From Syntrophobacterales bacterium (lineage in GTDB: Bacteria; Desulfobacterota; Syntrophobacteria; BM002): 5,963 nucleotides of DNA. The position numbers and the translations under genes are program-made. The stretch is from the NCBI GenBank assembly GCA_030613915.1, contig JAUWKY010000164.1, forward strand, positions 1 to 5,963, written 5' to 3'. This document shows, in pieces, positions 1 to 5,514 of the stretch. Within the stretch, counting starts at the first letter, position 1. Every line of letters starts with the position of its first letter. Below the pieces are notes generated by a model, which saw only the letters and a program-made list of their open reading frames with translations, made no database searches and was not told the DNA's origin.

Positions 1-6
1 TATACA

Positions 7-30
7 GCGTATAGAGTATAGCCCACAGCC
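7..30. repeat. faint heptad repeat at the left edge
   Basis: The bases can be read as degenerate 7-base units: gcgtata at 7, gagtata at 14, gcccaca at 21. It directly abuts the inverted-repeat element starting at 31. The match between units is weak and there are only three, so alone it would not be convincing; it is listed because much clearer 7-base arrays fill the other gaps of this window. The window edge may cut off further units. Confidence 0.3.
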
Positions 31-214
31 TAGCCCGGATATTTCACGAATTGGTGTCGCGAGACCGTGGAGAAGGGTGTGCCACCGGGCAACCGCAGGG
101 GATTGGATCCGAGGCGTACCTGAACGGTACCTCGCAGGGTCCGATACCCGAGGACGCCCGGAAGGACGCTCATATCCGCGGTCGCAGTAGGCAATTCGTG
201 AAATATCCGGGCTA
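31..214. mobile_element. MITE-like element with perfect 23-bp terminal inverted repeats and structured core
   Basis: The arms at 31-53 and 192-214 are exact reverse complements over 23 bases, beginning tagcccggat. The 138-base core is GC-rich and shows many potential hairpins on the plus strand: GTC-GCGA-GAC (56-65), GGTG-TGC-CACC (76-86), CGG-GCAA-CCG (86-95), GGAT-TGG-ATCC (100-110), an eight-pair stem with a two-base bulge (111-133), and GGGT-CCGAT-ACCC (137-149). Two of the loops, GCGA and GCAA, fit the GNRA tetraloop pattern. No transposase is encoded; an open frame crossing it looks incidental. If the outer TA belongs to the target, the element is 33-212 with a TA duplication, as in IS630/Tc1-mariner-type insertion, but TA is palindromic and cannot be assigned. 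It ends four bases before the stop of the membrane protein gene. Alternative: a structured noncoding RNA closed by a long stem. I do not recognise the family. Confidence 0.6.
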
Positions 215-218
215 TACC

Positions 219-1013
219 TCACGGATTGATTTCATCCCCGAGGGTAAAGGCAAGGAGTCCGATCAAGACGAGAAGAGCAAAGAGCCCGCCTAGAGCTATC
301 CAGCTTTGGGCTGTCACTTTACCCAAAGCATCGCCCCACCCTCCTTCACCGATATTTTCGCTGACTCCATGAGCGAGAATGACAAGGGGTGAAAGCAGCA
401 TAAGAAAAGTACCCGCAATTTTGTTCAAAAGACCGTACCTTCTCCACCACAGACCACCAAGGACGAATAGACAGGTTGCCACTGCAGCAAACCCGATTCG
501 TACCAGCGGATCGTTAGGGAAGAAATCTTTACACAAATTCACACTAAAGCCTGCCAGAACCCCAAGTAAAGGCAAAACTGCCAGATAGAGTTGGCCTCTT
601 GCTTGTCTCACTATTTTGATCAGAAGAAAGACCACCGCCACACCACCAAAAAGGGCAAGGCCTCCGGCGCCGATCGGTACCACCCAGGAGTGCTCTGAGC
701 CAGGAGTTAAAATTCCTTTGGAGATAATGGTGGTTGCAATACCAAAGCCAGCACCTAGCGCCGGTATTAACCACTGCGTGGAGATCCCTACAGCAAAAAT
801 TGCCAAGGCAATCGCGCCACCATAGGCCAATACCAGAGCAGGATTGCTCTGGACCTCCATTGTTTTCCTCTTAACAGCACTCACCTTCGGCGCAGACTTT
901 ACCTTTTTCCTTGATTGGACTTCCTTTTTCCCTGATTGGACTTCCTTATTTTCATCTTTCTGCCGATCTAAGTAGGCGGTAGCGTCTTTCATGGCTTGGG
1001 ATAGATCATCCAT
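219..1013 (-). CDS. uncharacterised polytopic membrane protein
   Basis: I do not recognise a family. The 264-residue product has a charged cytoplasmic-looking N-terminus (residues 1-58, rich in Lys, Glu and Gln) and then six or seven hydrophobic stretches, roughly 59-79, 84-100 (weak), 111-134, 142-160, 172-190, 198-216 and 236-257, so an inner-membrane location is expected. No signal peptide, metal site or catalytic motif is evident. The N-terminal tail carries EVQS three times (residues 24-27, 31-34, 53-56); the first two are copies of a 21-base tandem repeat. ATG at 1013 is preferred because GGAGG lies 12 bases upstream; an in-frame TTG at 1034 would extend it by seven residues but would put that GGAGG inside the coding region. 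The gene stands alone, with the inverted-repeat element directly after its stop. Transporter, sensor or scaffold roles are all possible and none is supported. Confidence 0.75.
   Translation of the reverse strand: MDDLSQAMKDATAYLDRQKDENKEVQSGKKEVQSRKKVKSAPKVSAVKRKTMEVQSNPALVLAYGGAIALAIFAVGISTQWLIPALGAGFGIATTIISKGILTPGSEHSWVVPIGAGGLALFGGVAVVFLLIKIVRQARGQLYLAVLPLLGVLAGFSVNLCKDFFPNDPLVRIGFAAVATCLFVLGGLWWRRYGLLNKIAGTFLMLLSPLVILAHGVSENIGEGGWGDALGKVTAQSWIALGGLFALLVLIGLLAFTLGDEINP
903..944 (-). repeat. 21-base tandem repeat inside the membrane protein gene
   Basis: Two adjacent 21-base units, 903-923 and 924-944, differ at one base. Each codes in frame for a seven-residue unit of the type EVQS(G/R)KK in the basic N-terminal tail. 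The length is a multiple of three, so loss or gain of a unit would not break the frame. Confidence 0.85.
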
Positions 1014-1025
1014 TGTTTTTAACAA

Positions 1026-1030
1026 CCTCC
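1026..1030 (-). promoter_or_regulatory. ribosome binding site deciding the start at 1013
   Basis: The minus strand reads GGAGG here, 12 bases before the ATG at 1013. The spacing is longer than ideal, but this is the only strong Shine-Dalgarno match near the 5' end, and it argues against the upstream TTG at 1034. Confidence 0.55.
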
Positions 1031-1034
1031 GCAA

Positions 1035-1345
1035 TCAGGTTCGGGCTCACCAGCTAAACCGGACATCCAATAAATGGCTGTAGATAGCTGTCCGAGGCTG
1101 GCAATGAGCTGTTATCGAGTCCTTACTTCAGCAGTAATGTCTCCAGCCTATCACCTGAAGACTAACGGCTTTCGATGCAAAAAGAATACCAAATGAGGGT
1201 AGAGTAGGTAGGGAATCCTTTGAGGTTGGAGTAAAGGAATGATGTGGATTACTGGGTTTAGGTGGTTTTAGCTTTCTTTTCTTCGCAAGAGAGTCTGTAG
1301 AAGTAATGGAATCTATAAAATCTCAAACTCCAAGCACCAAATCTC
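1035..1345. other. intergenic stretch with no recognised feature
   Basis: This gap lies upstream of the membrane protein gene and must hold its promoter, but I see no convincing -35/-10 pair on the minus strand. No open frame of useful length, tRNA-like fold or riboswitch core was recognised. The right end, around 1325-1345, becomes A/C-rich with imperfect 7-base units (ctccaag, caccaaa type) and grades into the heptad arrays that follow. Confidence 0.5.
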
Positions 1346-1455
1346 AGGGTGTCAGGTGTCGGGGTTCAGGTGTCAGGACGGATGGAGGTTTCAGTGTTCA
1401 GTGTTCAGGTTTCAGCTTCCATATTTCTTTTTCCTGACACCTGACACCTGAAACC
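1346..1455. repeat. heptad arrays forming an imperfect hairpin (copy A)
   Basis: Three linked arrays share a 7-base period. 1346-1377 is built on aggtgtc-type units; 1387-1415 on gtgttca-type units; 1433-1455 on the complementary cctgaca-type units. Arms 1387-1409 and 1433-1455 pair over 23 positions with four mismatches around a 23-base T/C-rich loop, and 1346-1377 can compete for the same right arm. The right arm ends 15 bases past the crotonase stop, so it lies in the 3' untranslated part of that mRNA. No T-tract follows the hairpin on the minus strand, so it is not a classical terminator. A second copy lies at 5148-5227, with 33 identical bases (1383-1415 and 5148-5180). Confidence 0.8.
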
Positions 1456-1470
1456 TTACTCATTATACCT

Positions 1471-2247
1471 CTACCGTTCCTTCCAGACCGGTTTTCTCTT
1501 TTCCAAGAATGCCGTCACCCCCTCCTCAGCGTCTTCGCTACTGCAATGGGCAGCAAAAAGCTCGCTCAGGTGGTCGATCGATTGATGGTAGGGGACGTCT
1601 TGCATTGCATACATTGCTGTTTTGCCAATTTGCAACGCCAGCGGGCTCTTGGCAGCCAGTTTTCGGGCCAGTTCCATGGTGGCTTCTTCAAGCTCGTCTG
1701 CTGGCACTACTTTGTTGACTAATCCCAATTTTTCAGCTTCGCTCGCTGAGATCATGTCACCTGTGAGTATCATCTCAAGGGTTTTTTTGCGGCCGAGAGA
1801 GCGTGCCAGGGGTACAGCCGGTCCAGTGCAAATCAGACCAACATTGATCGCGGTAGTCCCCAGTGTGGCATCCTCTGCAGCCACGGCCAGGTCACAAGCA
1901 AAGATCAGACCGGCGCCGTTGGCGAGCGCATAGCCTTTCACCGACGCAATCACCGGCTTTTTCATCTTGGCAATAGTGTGATTGTGTTCGTCCATCAAGC
2001 GGATGAATTCGCGATATTCCTTATTCGTTTTGTCCTTGAATTCGGGAAGGAAAATACCGGTAGAGAAATGTTTGCCCGCCGCTTTGATCACTACAACTCG
2101 CACCTCCGGGTCTTTGTCCATCTCCGCCAGGGCGTCATTCAGCTCCCGGGCAAAAGGCACGTTGAAAGTGTTCATCTCTGCTGGTCTGTTGAGGGTAATC
2201 TGGCCGATATAATCTTGTTTCTCCACAAGGACGTTGGTGTATGACAT
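1471..2247 (-). CDS. crotonase-fold acyl-CoA protein, ECHDC3-like, non-canonical active site
   Basis: The 258-residue protein has the usual length of an enoyl-CoA hydratase/isomerase (crotonase) superfamily member and should bind an acyl-CoA thioester in the cytoplasm. The first oxyanion-hole segment is GKHFSTG (58-64) and the second GYALANGAG (105-113); the C-terminus ends in the common EKRKPVW motif (249-255). Aligned by eye to rat mitochondrial hydratase, the two catalytic glutamates (Glu144, Glu164) fall on Gly113 and Ala133, with the 20-residue separation kept. The NVGL..TGPAVPLAR segment (135-149) resembles the eukaryotic ECHDC3 group and its bacterial relatives. Plain syn-hydration of enoyl-CoA is therefore unlikely; isomerase, hydrolase, decarboxylase or a binding role are open. 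AAGGAG at seven bases supports the ATG at 2247. It is a single gene with its own promoter, not embedded in a visible beta-oxidation operon. Confidence 0.93.
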   Translation of the reverse strand: MSYTNVLVEKQDYIGQITLNRPAEMNTFNVPFARELNDALAEMDKDPEVRVVVIKAAGKHFSTGIFLPEFKDKTNKEYREFIRLMDEHNHTIAKMKKPVIASVKGYALANGAGLIFACDLAVAAEDATLGTTAINVGLICTGPAVPLARSLGRKKTLEMILTGDMISASEAEKLGLVNKVVPADELEEATMELARKLAAKSPLALQIGKTAMYAMQDVPYHQSIDHLSELFAAHCSSEDAEEGVTAFLEKRKPVWKER

Positions 2248-2254
2248 GGCCTAT

Positions 2255-2260
2255 CTCCTT
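2255..2260 (-). promoter_or_regulatory. ribosome binding site of the crotonase gene
   Basis: The minus strand reads AAGGAG, seven bases before the ATG at 2247. It is a near-perfect Shine-Dalgarno site at ideal spacing, the best in the window together with that at 5509. Confidence 0.85.
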
Positions 2261-2295
2261 TATATTTGAATTAACTAGAAAAACCGCTGACAGCT

Positions 2296-2325
2296 AACAT
2301 AGCAAGCCGAGAGCTTCCCTGTCAA
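2296..2325 (-). promoter_or_regulatory. sigma-70-type promoter for the crotonase gene
   Basis: On the minus strand a perfect TTGACA (-35, positions 2325-2320) is followed by an 18-base spacer and TATGTT (-10, 2301-2296, four of six matches). The start of transcription would fall near 2289, giving a 5' leader of about 40 bases before the AAGGAG/ATG. No operator palindrome was noticed around it. Confidence 0.6.
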
Positions 2326-2345
2326 TATTGCAGGTTTGATTGAGA

Positions 2346-2364
2346 GGAGTCAGAATCCAGGAGG
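2346..2364. repeat. short heptad repeat of ggagtca type
   Basis: Units ggagtca (2346) and gaatcca (2353) followed by ggagg (2360) keep a 7-base step. A related array starts with the same ggagtca unit at 2524, so the two flank the octad pair between them. Confidence 0.5.
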
Positions 2365-2373
2365 GCAAAGAAA

Positions 2374-2500
2374 ACCACCAAGACACGAAGACACAAAGAA
2401 AAACAAATAGTAGCGGCAAGAACTCAGCTGAGCAAGTTCGAAGAATGATGTGATGTTTTTTGCTTATTTAATCTTGGTGGCTTGGTGCCTTTGTGGTGAG
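2374..2500. repeat. octad repeat pair in inverted orientation
   Basis: The left array has three 8-base units (accaagac 2377, acgaagac 2385, acaaagaa 2393). The right array also has three (cttggtgg 2473, cttggtgc 2481, ctttgtgg 2489), and its reverse complement is again built of caccaag/cacaaag words. The arms can pair only in shifted registers, so any hairpin is imperfect, with about 70 bases between the arrays. The intervening 2401-2472 is A/T-rich and holds no recognised feature. Confidence 0.65.
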
Positions 2501-2523
2501 AAAAATGAACCACCAAACTCCGA

Positions 2524-2631
2524 GGAGTCAGGAGCCAGGAGAAACAAGCATGGGGAGGTGATTTGGGATTGCGGATTTCGAAATTCCAAATTCGAAATGT
2601 GCCTTGCACTCTATGCCCTGCGCCCTATGCC
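2524..2631. repeat. three successive heptad arrays upstream of the dehydrogenase gene
   Basis: Three arrays of different sequence share the 7-base step. 2524-2544 has ggagtca, ggagcca, ggagaaa. 2567-2601 has five units of gatttcg/aaattcg type. 2611-2631 has ctatgcc, ctgcgcc, ctatgcc. The last is a relative of the ctatgcg heptads at 3803-3837. The block ends 45 bases before the dehydrogenase ATG, where a promoter would be expected, and no -35/-10 pair was seen within it. Confidence 0.75.
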
Positions 2632-2664
2632 TAAATGGAGTTGACTTCGAAACCTAACACTTGT

Positions 2665-2669
2665 AAGGA
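2665..2669 (+). promoter_or_regulatory. ribosome binding site deciding the start at 2677
   Basis: AAGGA lies seven bases before the ATG at 2677. The in-frame ATG at 2635 has no Shine-Dalgarno site, only heptad-repeat sequence in front of it, so the shorter start is preferred. Confidence 0.7.
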
Positions 2670-2676
2670 TAGAAAC

Positions 2677-3606
2677 ATGGCAGTCTCCACCAAGAACAAA
2701 CCACCTGTAATTTCCTTGAAAACCCGCATTGGCTGGATCGGCACCGGAGTCATGGGGCTCTCCATGTGCACCCATCTACTCACCAAGGGCTATAAGGTGA
2801 AGATCTACAGCCGCACCAAGGCCAAGGCTCAACCACTTCTGGACTCGGGTGCAACCTGGGCGGAGTCATCCCGGGCAGTAGCGGATCAGTCTGATGCAAT
2901 CTTCACCATGGTCGGATTTCCAGAAGATGTACGTGAAGTTTATCTGGGCGAGAGTGGCATTTTGACCACCGCCAAACCTGATAGTATCGTTATTGATATG
3001 ACCACAACCTCGCCAAGCCTGGCCCAGGAAATTCACTCTGCGGCCGCATCAAAGTCAGTGCACGCAGTTGACGCTCCGGTGTCGGGAGGCGATGTGGGAG
3101 CACGCAACGGCACGCTCTCTATTATGGTCGGTGGAAACAAGGATGTTATTGAGGCCATCGAGCCGCTACTGGAAACCATGGGAAAGCAGATCGTCCACCA
3201 GGGTGGACCTGGCGCTGGACAGCATGCCAAAATGTGCAACCAGATCGTTATAGCCGGCACCATGATTGGCGTATGCGAAAGTCTTCTCTATGGATATAAA
3301 GCAGGCCTAGATCTGGAGACCATGCTGCGCTCTGTTAGTAGCGGTGCTGCCGCCTGCTGGGCTCTGGACAACACGGCCCCCCGCATTCTCCGACGCAATT
3401 TTGACCCGGGATTCTTCGTCGAACATTTCATCAAAGACATGTCCATAGCCCTGGATGAGGCTCACCGCCTTGGGCTTGCCCTGCCCGGATTGGCTTTAGT
3501 CCACCAGCTCTACCAAGCGGTCAAGGCCCAGGGACACGGTAAGTTGGGCACCCAGGCCCTCATGCTTGCCCTAGAGCAGCTTTCCAACACCGAAGTCAAA
3601 ACCTAG
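2677..3606 (+). CDS. NAD(P)-dependent beta-hydroxyacid dehydrogenase, tartronate-semialdehyde reductase type
   Basis: The 309-residue cytoplasmic enzyme belongs to the 3-hydroxyisobutyrate/6-phosphogluconate dehydrogenase-like family. The Rossmann motif GTGVMG is at 22-27. SRT (45-47) after the second strand puts an Arg where NAD-specific relatives carry an acid, suggesting NADP(H). The substrate loop [11 protein letters not shown] is at 132-142, and the catalytic lysine is K185 in GQHAKMCNQ (181-189). The residue four after it is Gln, not the Asn of 3-hydroxyisobutyrate dehydrogenase; GarR/GlxR tartronate-semialdehyde reductases also have NQ here. The all-alpha C-terminal domain includes [14 protein letters not shown] (241-254), again GarR-like. 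Length is slightly above the roughly 295 usual because of a 17-residue N-terminal lead. Likely substrates are tartronate, succinic or glyoxylate-type semialdehydes; no glycerate kinase or glyoxylate carboligase gene is nearby to decide. The gene is a monocistron in a convergent pair with manA. Confidence 0.9.
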   Translation: MAVSTKNKPPVISLKTRIGWIGTGVMGLSMCTHLLTKGYKVKIYSRTKAKAQPLLDSGATWAESSRAVADQSDAIFTMVGFPEDVREVYLGESGILTTAKPDSIVIDMTTTSPSLAQEIHSAAASKSVHAVDAPVSGGDVGARNGTLSIMVGGNKDVIEAIEPLLETMGKQIVHQGGPGAGQHAKMCNQIVIAGTMIGVCESLLYGYKAGLDLETMLRSVSSGAAACWALDNTAPRILRRNFDPGFFVEHFIKDMSIALDEAHRLGLALPGLALVHQLYQAVKAQGHGKLGTQALMLALEQLSNTEVKT

Positions 3607-3653
3607 TAGCGATGCGCCAGGCCCTAAGACTTGGGTAGATAGTAAACGGTTGC

Positions 3654-3688
3654 AGGTGTCCGTCGTGGGTTGTCCGTTGTCCGTCGTA
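3654..3688. repeat. heptad array of cgttgtc type
   Basis: Five consecutive 7-base units (aggtgtc, cgtcgtg, ggttgtc, cgttgtc, cgtcgta) begin 48 bases after the dehydrogenase stop and run almost directly into the gcatagc heptads at 3695. The first unit is the same word used in the 1346-1377 array. Confidence 0.75.
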
Positions 3689-3694
3689 AAAGAA

Positions 3695-3836
3695 GCATAG
3701 CGCAAAGCGCATAGCGCATGGCGTAAGAAGAAAGTGGTCATGAGAAAAGAGGAATTCGATCTTGTTCTCTAGATTCTGAATTCTGGATTCTGGCTTCTTT
3801 CCCTATGCGCTATGCGCCATGCGCTTTGCGCTATGC
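3695..3836. terminator. long heptad-built inverted repeat, possible bidirectional terminator
   Basis: Arms 3695-3723 and 3808-3836 are reverse complements at 27 of 29 positions and enclose 84 bases. Each arm is itself a 7-base array (gcatagc, gcaaagc, gcatggc units; ctatgcg, ccatgcg, ctttgcg on the other side, 3803-3837). It sits between the convergent dehydrogenase and manA genes, its right arm ending six bases from the manA stop. On the minus strand the hairpin is followed by TTCTTTT (3694-3688); on the plus strand by four Ts (3839-3842). Both fit intrinsic termination, though the long loop makes this less certain. Confidence 0.5.
3772..3792. repeat. heptad array gattctg inside the loop
   Basis: Three exact-phase 7-base units (gattctg, aattctg, gattctg) lie in the loop between the arms at 3695-3723 and 3808-3836. 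Their sequence is unrelated to the arms, yet the period is the same. Confidence 0.7.
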
Positions 3837-3841
3837 GATTT

Positions 3842-5047
3842 TCACACCGGCACTGCCGCCTTATACAGAATCCCATCCCCTTCAATGCTGTATTGCCTCA
3901 CTGCTGCCGGTACAATAATGGAGATTCCCCTGGTTAAGCGGGTGATGTCCCCAGCGCTCAAATCAGTGACGCTAACCTCGCCTTCCGTGCACATCATCAT
4001 TTCCACACTGCGATCGCCAGGGCTGCTGAAGGGAGCCGCTTTCTTTATCCTTATCACGGAGAGCACAAATTCCTCCGCCTCCGTGCTATAGATTGCCTCC
4101 CCAGGGGTTAGGTTTTCGGGGCTTAGAATATTCAAATCACCGTCTGTAAAATTCAAAACGGCGAGCAGTTCTTGAACATCTATGTGTTTGGGCGTCAGCC
4201 CCCCCCTCAAAACGTTGTCAGAATTGGCCATCAACTCAATGCCAACTCCCTCTAAGTAACCGTGAAGTTCCCCGGCTGGCAGATACATGGCTTGCTGGGG
4301 TTCCAGACGGACAAGATTTAAGAAAATAGGAGAGAGAACACCCATATCACCGGGATACTCTGCATTGAGCTTGATCATCCATGTCCAGACTGATTCTTCA
4401 TGTGTCCGCTTCTCAGCAGAGTTGACCGCTTGCTCAACAATCTTGCGTTGTTTTCCACTGTCCGTGGTCATTAAATCCTTGAAGAATTTTTTCAACCCAT
4501 CCCGGTTGGGGTGGCTCCGTAGAAACGATACTATTTCTGCCAAACCTGGGATCCTGGCTTCTTCTAATAGGCTGAGGGTCTCTTCTATTTGGCGAAAACC
4601 GTTCAAGGCCCAAAATGGTGTCAGAGCACAGAGTATCTCTGGTTTATGGTTGTCGTCTCTATAATTTCTGTGGGGCGCATCTAAGGGGATTCCAAGCTCA
4701 TTTTCCCGGGCGAAGCCTTGCCCGGCCTGCTCCTTATCGGGATGTGCTTGGATCGACAGCGGTTTCGCTGCAGCGAGCACCTTGAACAAAAATGGAAGCT
4801 TGTTGGAAAACCGAGCGGCTACTTCCTGCCCAAGCGTCTCTTCAGGGCTCTCTTGAATTACCTCCGGCAGCGATCTCCAGAGGCCATCGGCAAAAACCTG
4901 GGATGGAGCTTTAGGGTGGGCTCCCATCCAGAGTTCTGCTTGTGGTTTATCCGCCGGTACTGATTGGCCTAGAAGCTCAAGGATAGCTGTCCTTGATCCC
5001 CAAGCATACTCTTGTATGGTATTCTTCAAGAGCCCTATCTTGCGCAT
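3842..5047 (-). CDS. manA: mannose-6-phosphate isomerase, class I (type I PMI)
   Basis: The enzyme interconverts fructose 6-phosphate and mannose 6-phosphate in the cytoplasm, feeding GDP-mannose and polysaccharide synthesis or mannose use. At 401 residues it matches bacterial type I enzymes. Seen in order: YAWGS (14-18); AELWMGAHPKAPS (37-49); the zinc segment SIQAHPDK (98-105) with Q100 and H102; the first family signature YRDDNHKPE (129-137) with E137 as third ligand; an alpha-helical middle region; and the second signature from H262 to D290, giving the fourth zinc ligand H262 and, by homology, the catalytic arginine R281. A C-terminal cupin-like domain follows from about 310. All key residues are present, so it should be active. 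ATG at 5047 is the only plausible start; the site GAGGT is close at three bases. The gene is alone, without a visible pmm or GDP-mannose pyrophosphorylase neighbour. Confidence 0.97.
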   Translation of the reverse strand: MRKIGLLKNTIQEYAWGSRTAILELLGQSVPADKPQAELWMGAHPKAPSQVFADGLWRSLPEVIQESPEETLGQEVAARFSNKLPFLFKVLAAAKPLSIQAHPDKEQAGQGFARENELGIPLDAPHRNYRDDNHKPEILCALTPFWALNGFRQIEETLSLLEEARIPGLAEIVSFLRSHPNRDGLKKFFKDLMTTDSGKQRKIVEQAVNSAEKRTHEESVWTWMIKLNAEYPGDMGVLSPIFLNLVRLEPQQAMYLPAGELHGYLEGVGIELMANSDNVLRGGLTPKHIDVQELLAVLNFTDGDLNILSPENLTPGEAIYSTEAEEFVLSVIRIKKAAPFSSPGDRSVEMMMCTEGEVSVTDLSAGDITRLTRGISIIVPAAVRQYSIEGDGILYKAAVPV

Positions 5048-5050
5048 ATT

Positions 5051-5055
5051 ACCTC
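5051..5055 (-). promoter_or_regulatory. ribosome binding site of manA, short spacing
   Basis: The minus strand reads GAGGT three bases before the ATG at 5047 (four if only GAGG pairs). The spacing is shorter than optimum, which may lower translation. No clear sigma-70 promoter was found upstream on this strand. Confidence 0.55.
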
Positions 5056-5092
5056 GTCTCAGAAAACCTGGTCCTCAGGGCCAGTCCACGAT

Positions 5093-5105
5093 CCCGCCTT
5101 GCGGG
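5093..5105. other. small GC hairpin in the manA leader
   Basis: CCCGC-CTT-GCGGG is a perfect five-pair stem with a three-base loop, 46 bases upstream of manA, and can extend by a few pairs past one mismatch. No T-tract follows on either strand. It could be a leader structure or a chance palindrome. Confidence 0.35.
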
Positions 5106-5147
5106 GGTCAGAGTTGAATGGCTTTGCCGGTAAAGATTGCGAGCGCG

Positions 5148-5227
5148 TGGAGGTTTCAGTGTTCAGTGTTCAGGTTTCAGTGTTTTTGTTTTTCTTCCCT
5201 GACACCTGACACCAGACACCTGAAACC
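5148..5227. repeat. heptad hairpin, second copy (copy B) of the 1383-1455 family
   Basis: Bases 5148-5180 are identical to 1383-1415 over 33 positions. The right arm at 5198-5227 is the same cctgaca heptad array as at 1433-1455 but one unit longer, with a single variant unit (accagac). The loop is again T-rich but of different sequence. Copy A follows a gene end while copy B lies about 100 bases before the manA start, so the family is not tied to one side of a gene. Confidence 0.85.
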
Positions 5228-5266
5228 CCAGGATTTGGTGCCTGAAATTAGACGTCTTAAAATGTT

Positions 5267-5290
5267 CCATTACTCCATTACTCCACCAGA
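5267..5290. repeat. octad array ccattact
   Basis: Two identical 8-base units (ccattact at 5267 and 5275) and a degenerate third (ccaccaga at 5283) lie 40 bases after the copy B hairpin. It is the second octad-type array in the window besides 2374-2500. Confidence 0.55.
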
Positions 5291-5317
5291 CTTCCGCATG
5301 AAGGAAAGACGTCAAAA

Positions 5318-5344
5318 GCCCCCTCTGGGGGCGGCTGAAAGCCG
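5318..5344. other. two abutting GC-rich hairpins
   Basis: GCCCCC-TCT-GGGGGC (5318-5332) and CGGCT-GAA-AGCCG (5332-5344) are perfect stems of six and five pairs that share one base. They lie about 180 bases upstream of the partial gene at 5524. No T-tract follows, so a terminator is not indicated. No known riboswitch core was recognised around them. Confidence 0.45.
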
Positions 5345-5448
5345 GGTCCTCAGAGCTCGCATTTTCTGAAGAGGATACCAGTTCAACCGGGAAAGTCCAA
5401 CATTGTTGTAACCGCCTGCAAATATTTCAGCAAACTACTGACAGTTCC

Positions 5449-5457
5449 TGCTATCAT
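5449..5457 (+). promoter_or_regulatory. possible extended -10 promoter for the partial gene
   Basis: TGC followed by TATCAT (5452-5457, five of six matches to TATAAT) fits the extended -10 pattern TGn-TATAAT. No good -35 lies at 16-18 bases, which such promoters can tolerate. Transcription would begin near 5464, giving a leader of about 60 bases. Confidence 0.35.
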
Positions 5458-5508
5458 AGGCAAAGGGCGTGCAGCTGACGGACTTGATACGTTAACCTGC
5501 TTGCTCAA

Positions 5509-5514
5509 AAGGAG
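5509..5514 (+). promoter_or_regulatory. ribosome binding site deciding the start at 5524
   Basis: AAGGAG lies nine bases before the ATG at 5524. An in-frame ATG at 5515 directly touches this site with no spacer and is therefore unlikely to be used. Confidence 0.8.

Noticed and set aside
51..293. Open reading frame of 80 codons on the plus strand
   Set aside because: It lies across the inverted-repeat element and the 3' end of the membrane protein gene on the other strand, has no ribosome binding site and has low-complexity composition; the hairpins explain the sequence better.
1346..1455. CRISPR array
   Set aside because: Units are 7 bases and contiguous, without spacers or 24-40-base repeats, and no cas gene is present.
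1387..1455. Intrinsic terminator for the crotonase gene
   Set aside because: The hairpin is in the right place but is not followed by a T-tract on the minus strand, and the sibling copy lies upstream of a gene.
2424..2644. Short frames on both strands in the gap before the dehydrogenase
   Set aside because: They consist largely of translated heptad and octad repeats and have no ribosome binding sites.
2635..2676. Upstream ATG start for the dehydrogenase
   Set aside because: No Shine-Dalgarno site precedes it and the added 14 residues match nothing in the family; ATG 2677 has AAGGA at seven bases.
4287..4963. Long plus-strand frames opposite manA
   Set aside because: They are antisense shadows of a complete, motif-perfect manA gene and have no family features of their own.
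5318..5400. Riboswitch upstream of the partial gene
   Set aside because: The tandem hairpins are real, but I could not match the conserved core of any known class, and the gene's function gives no ligand hint.
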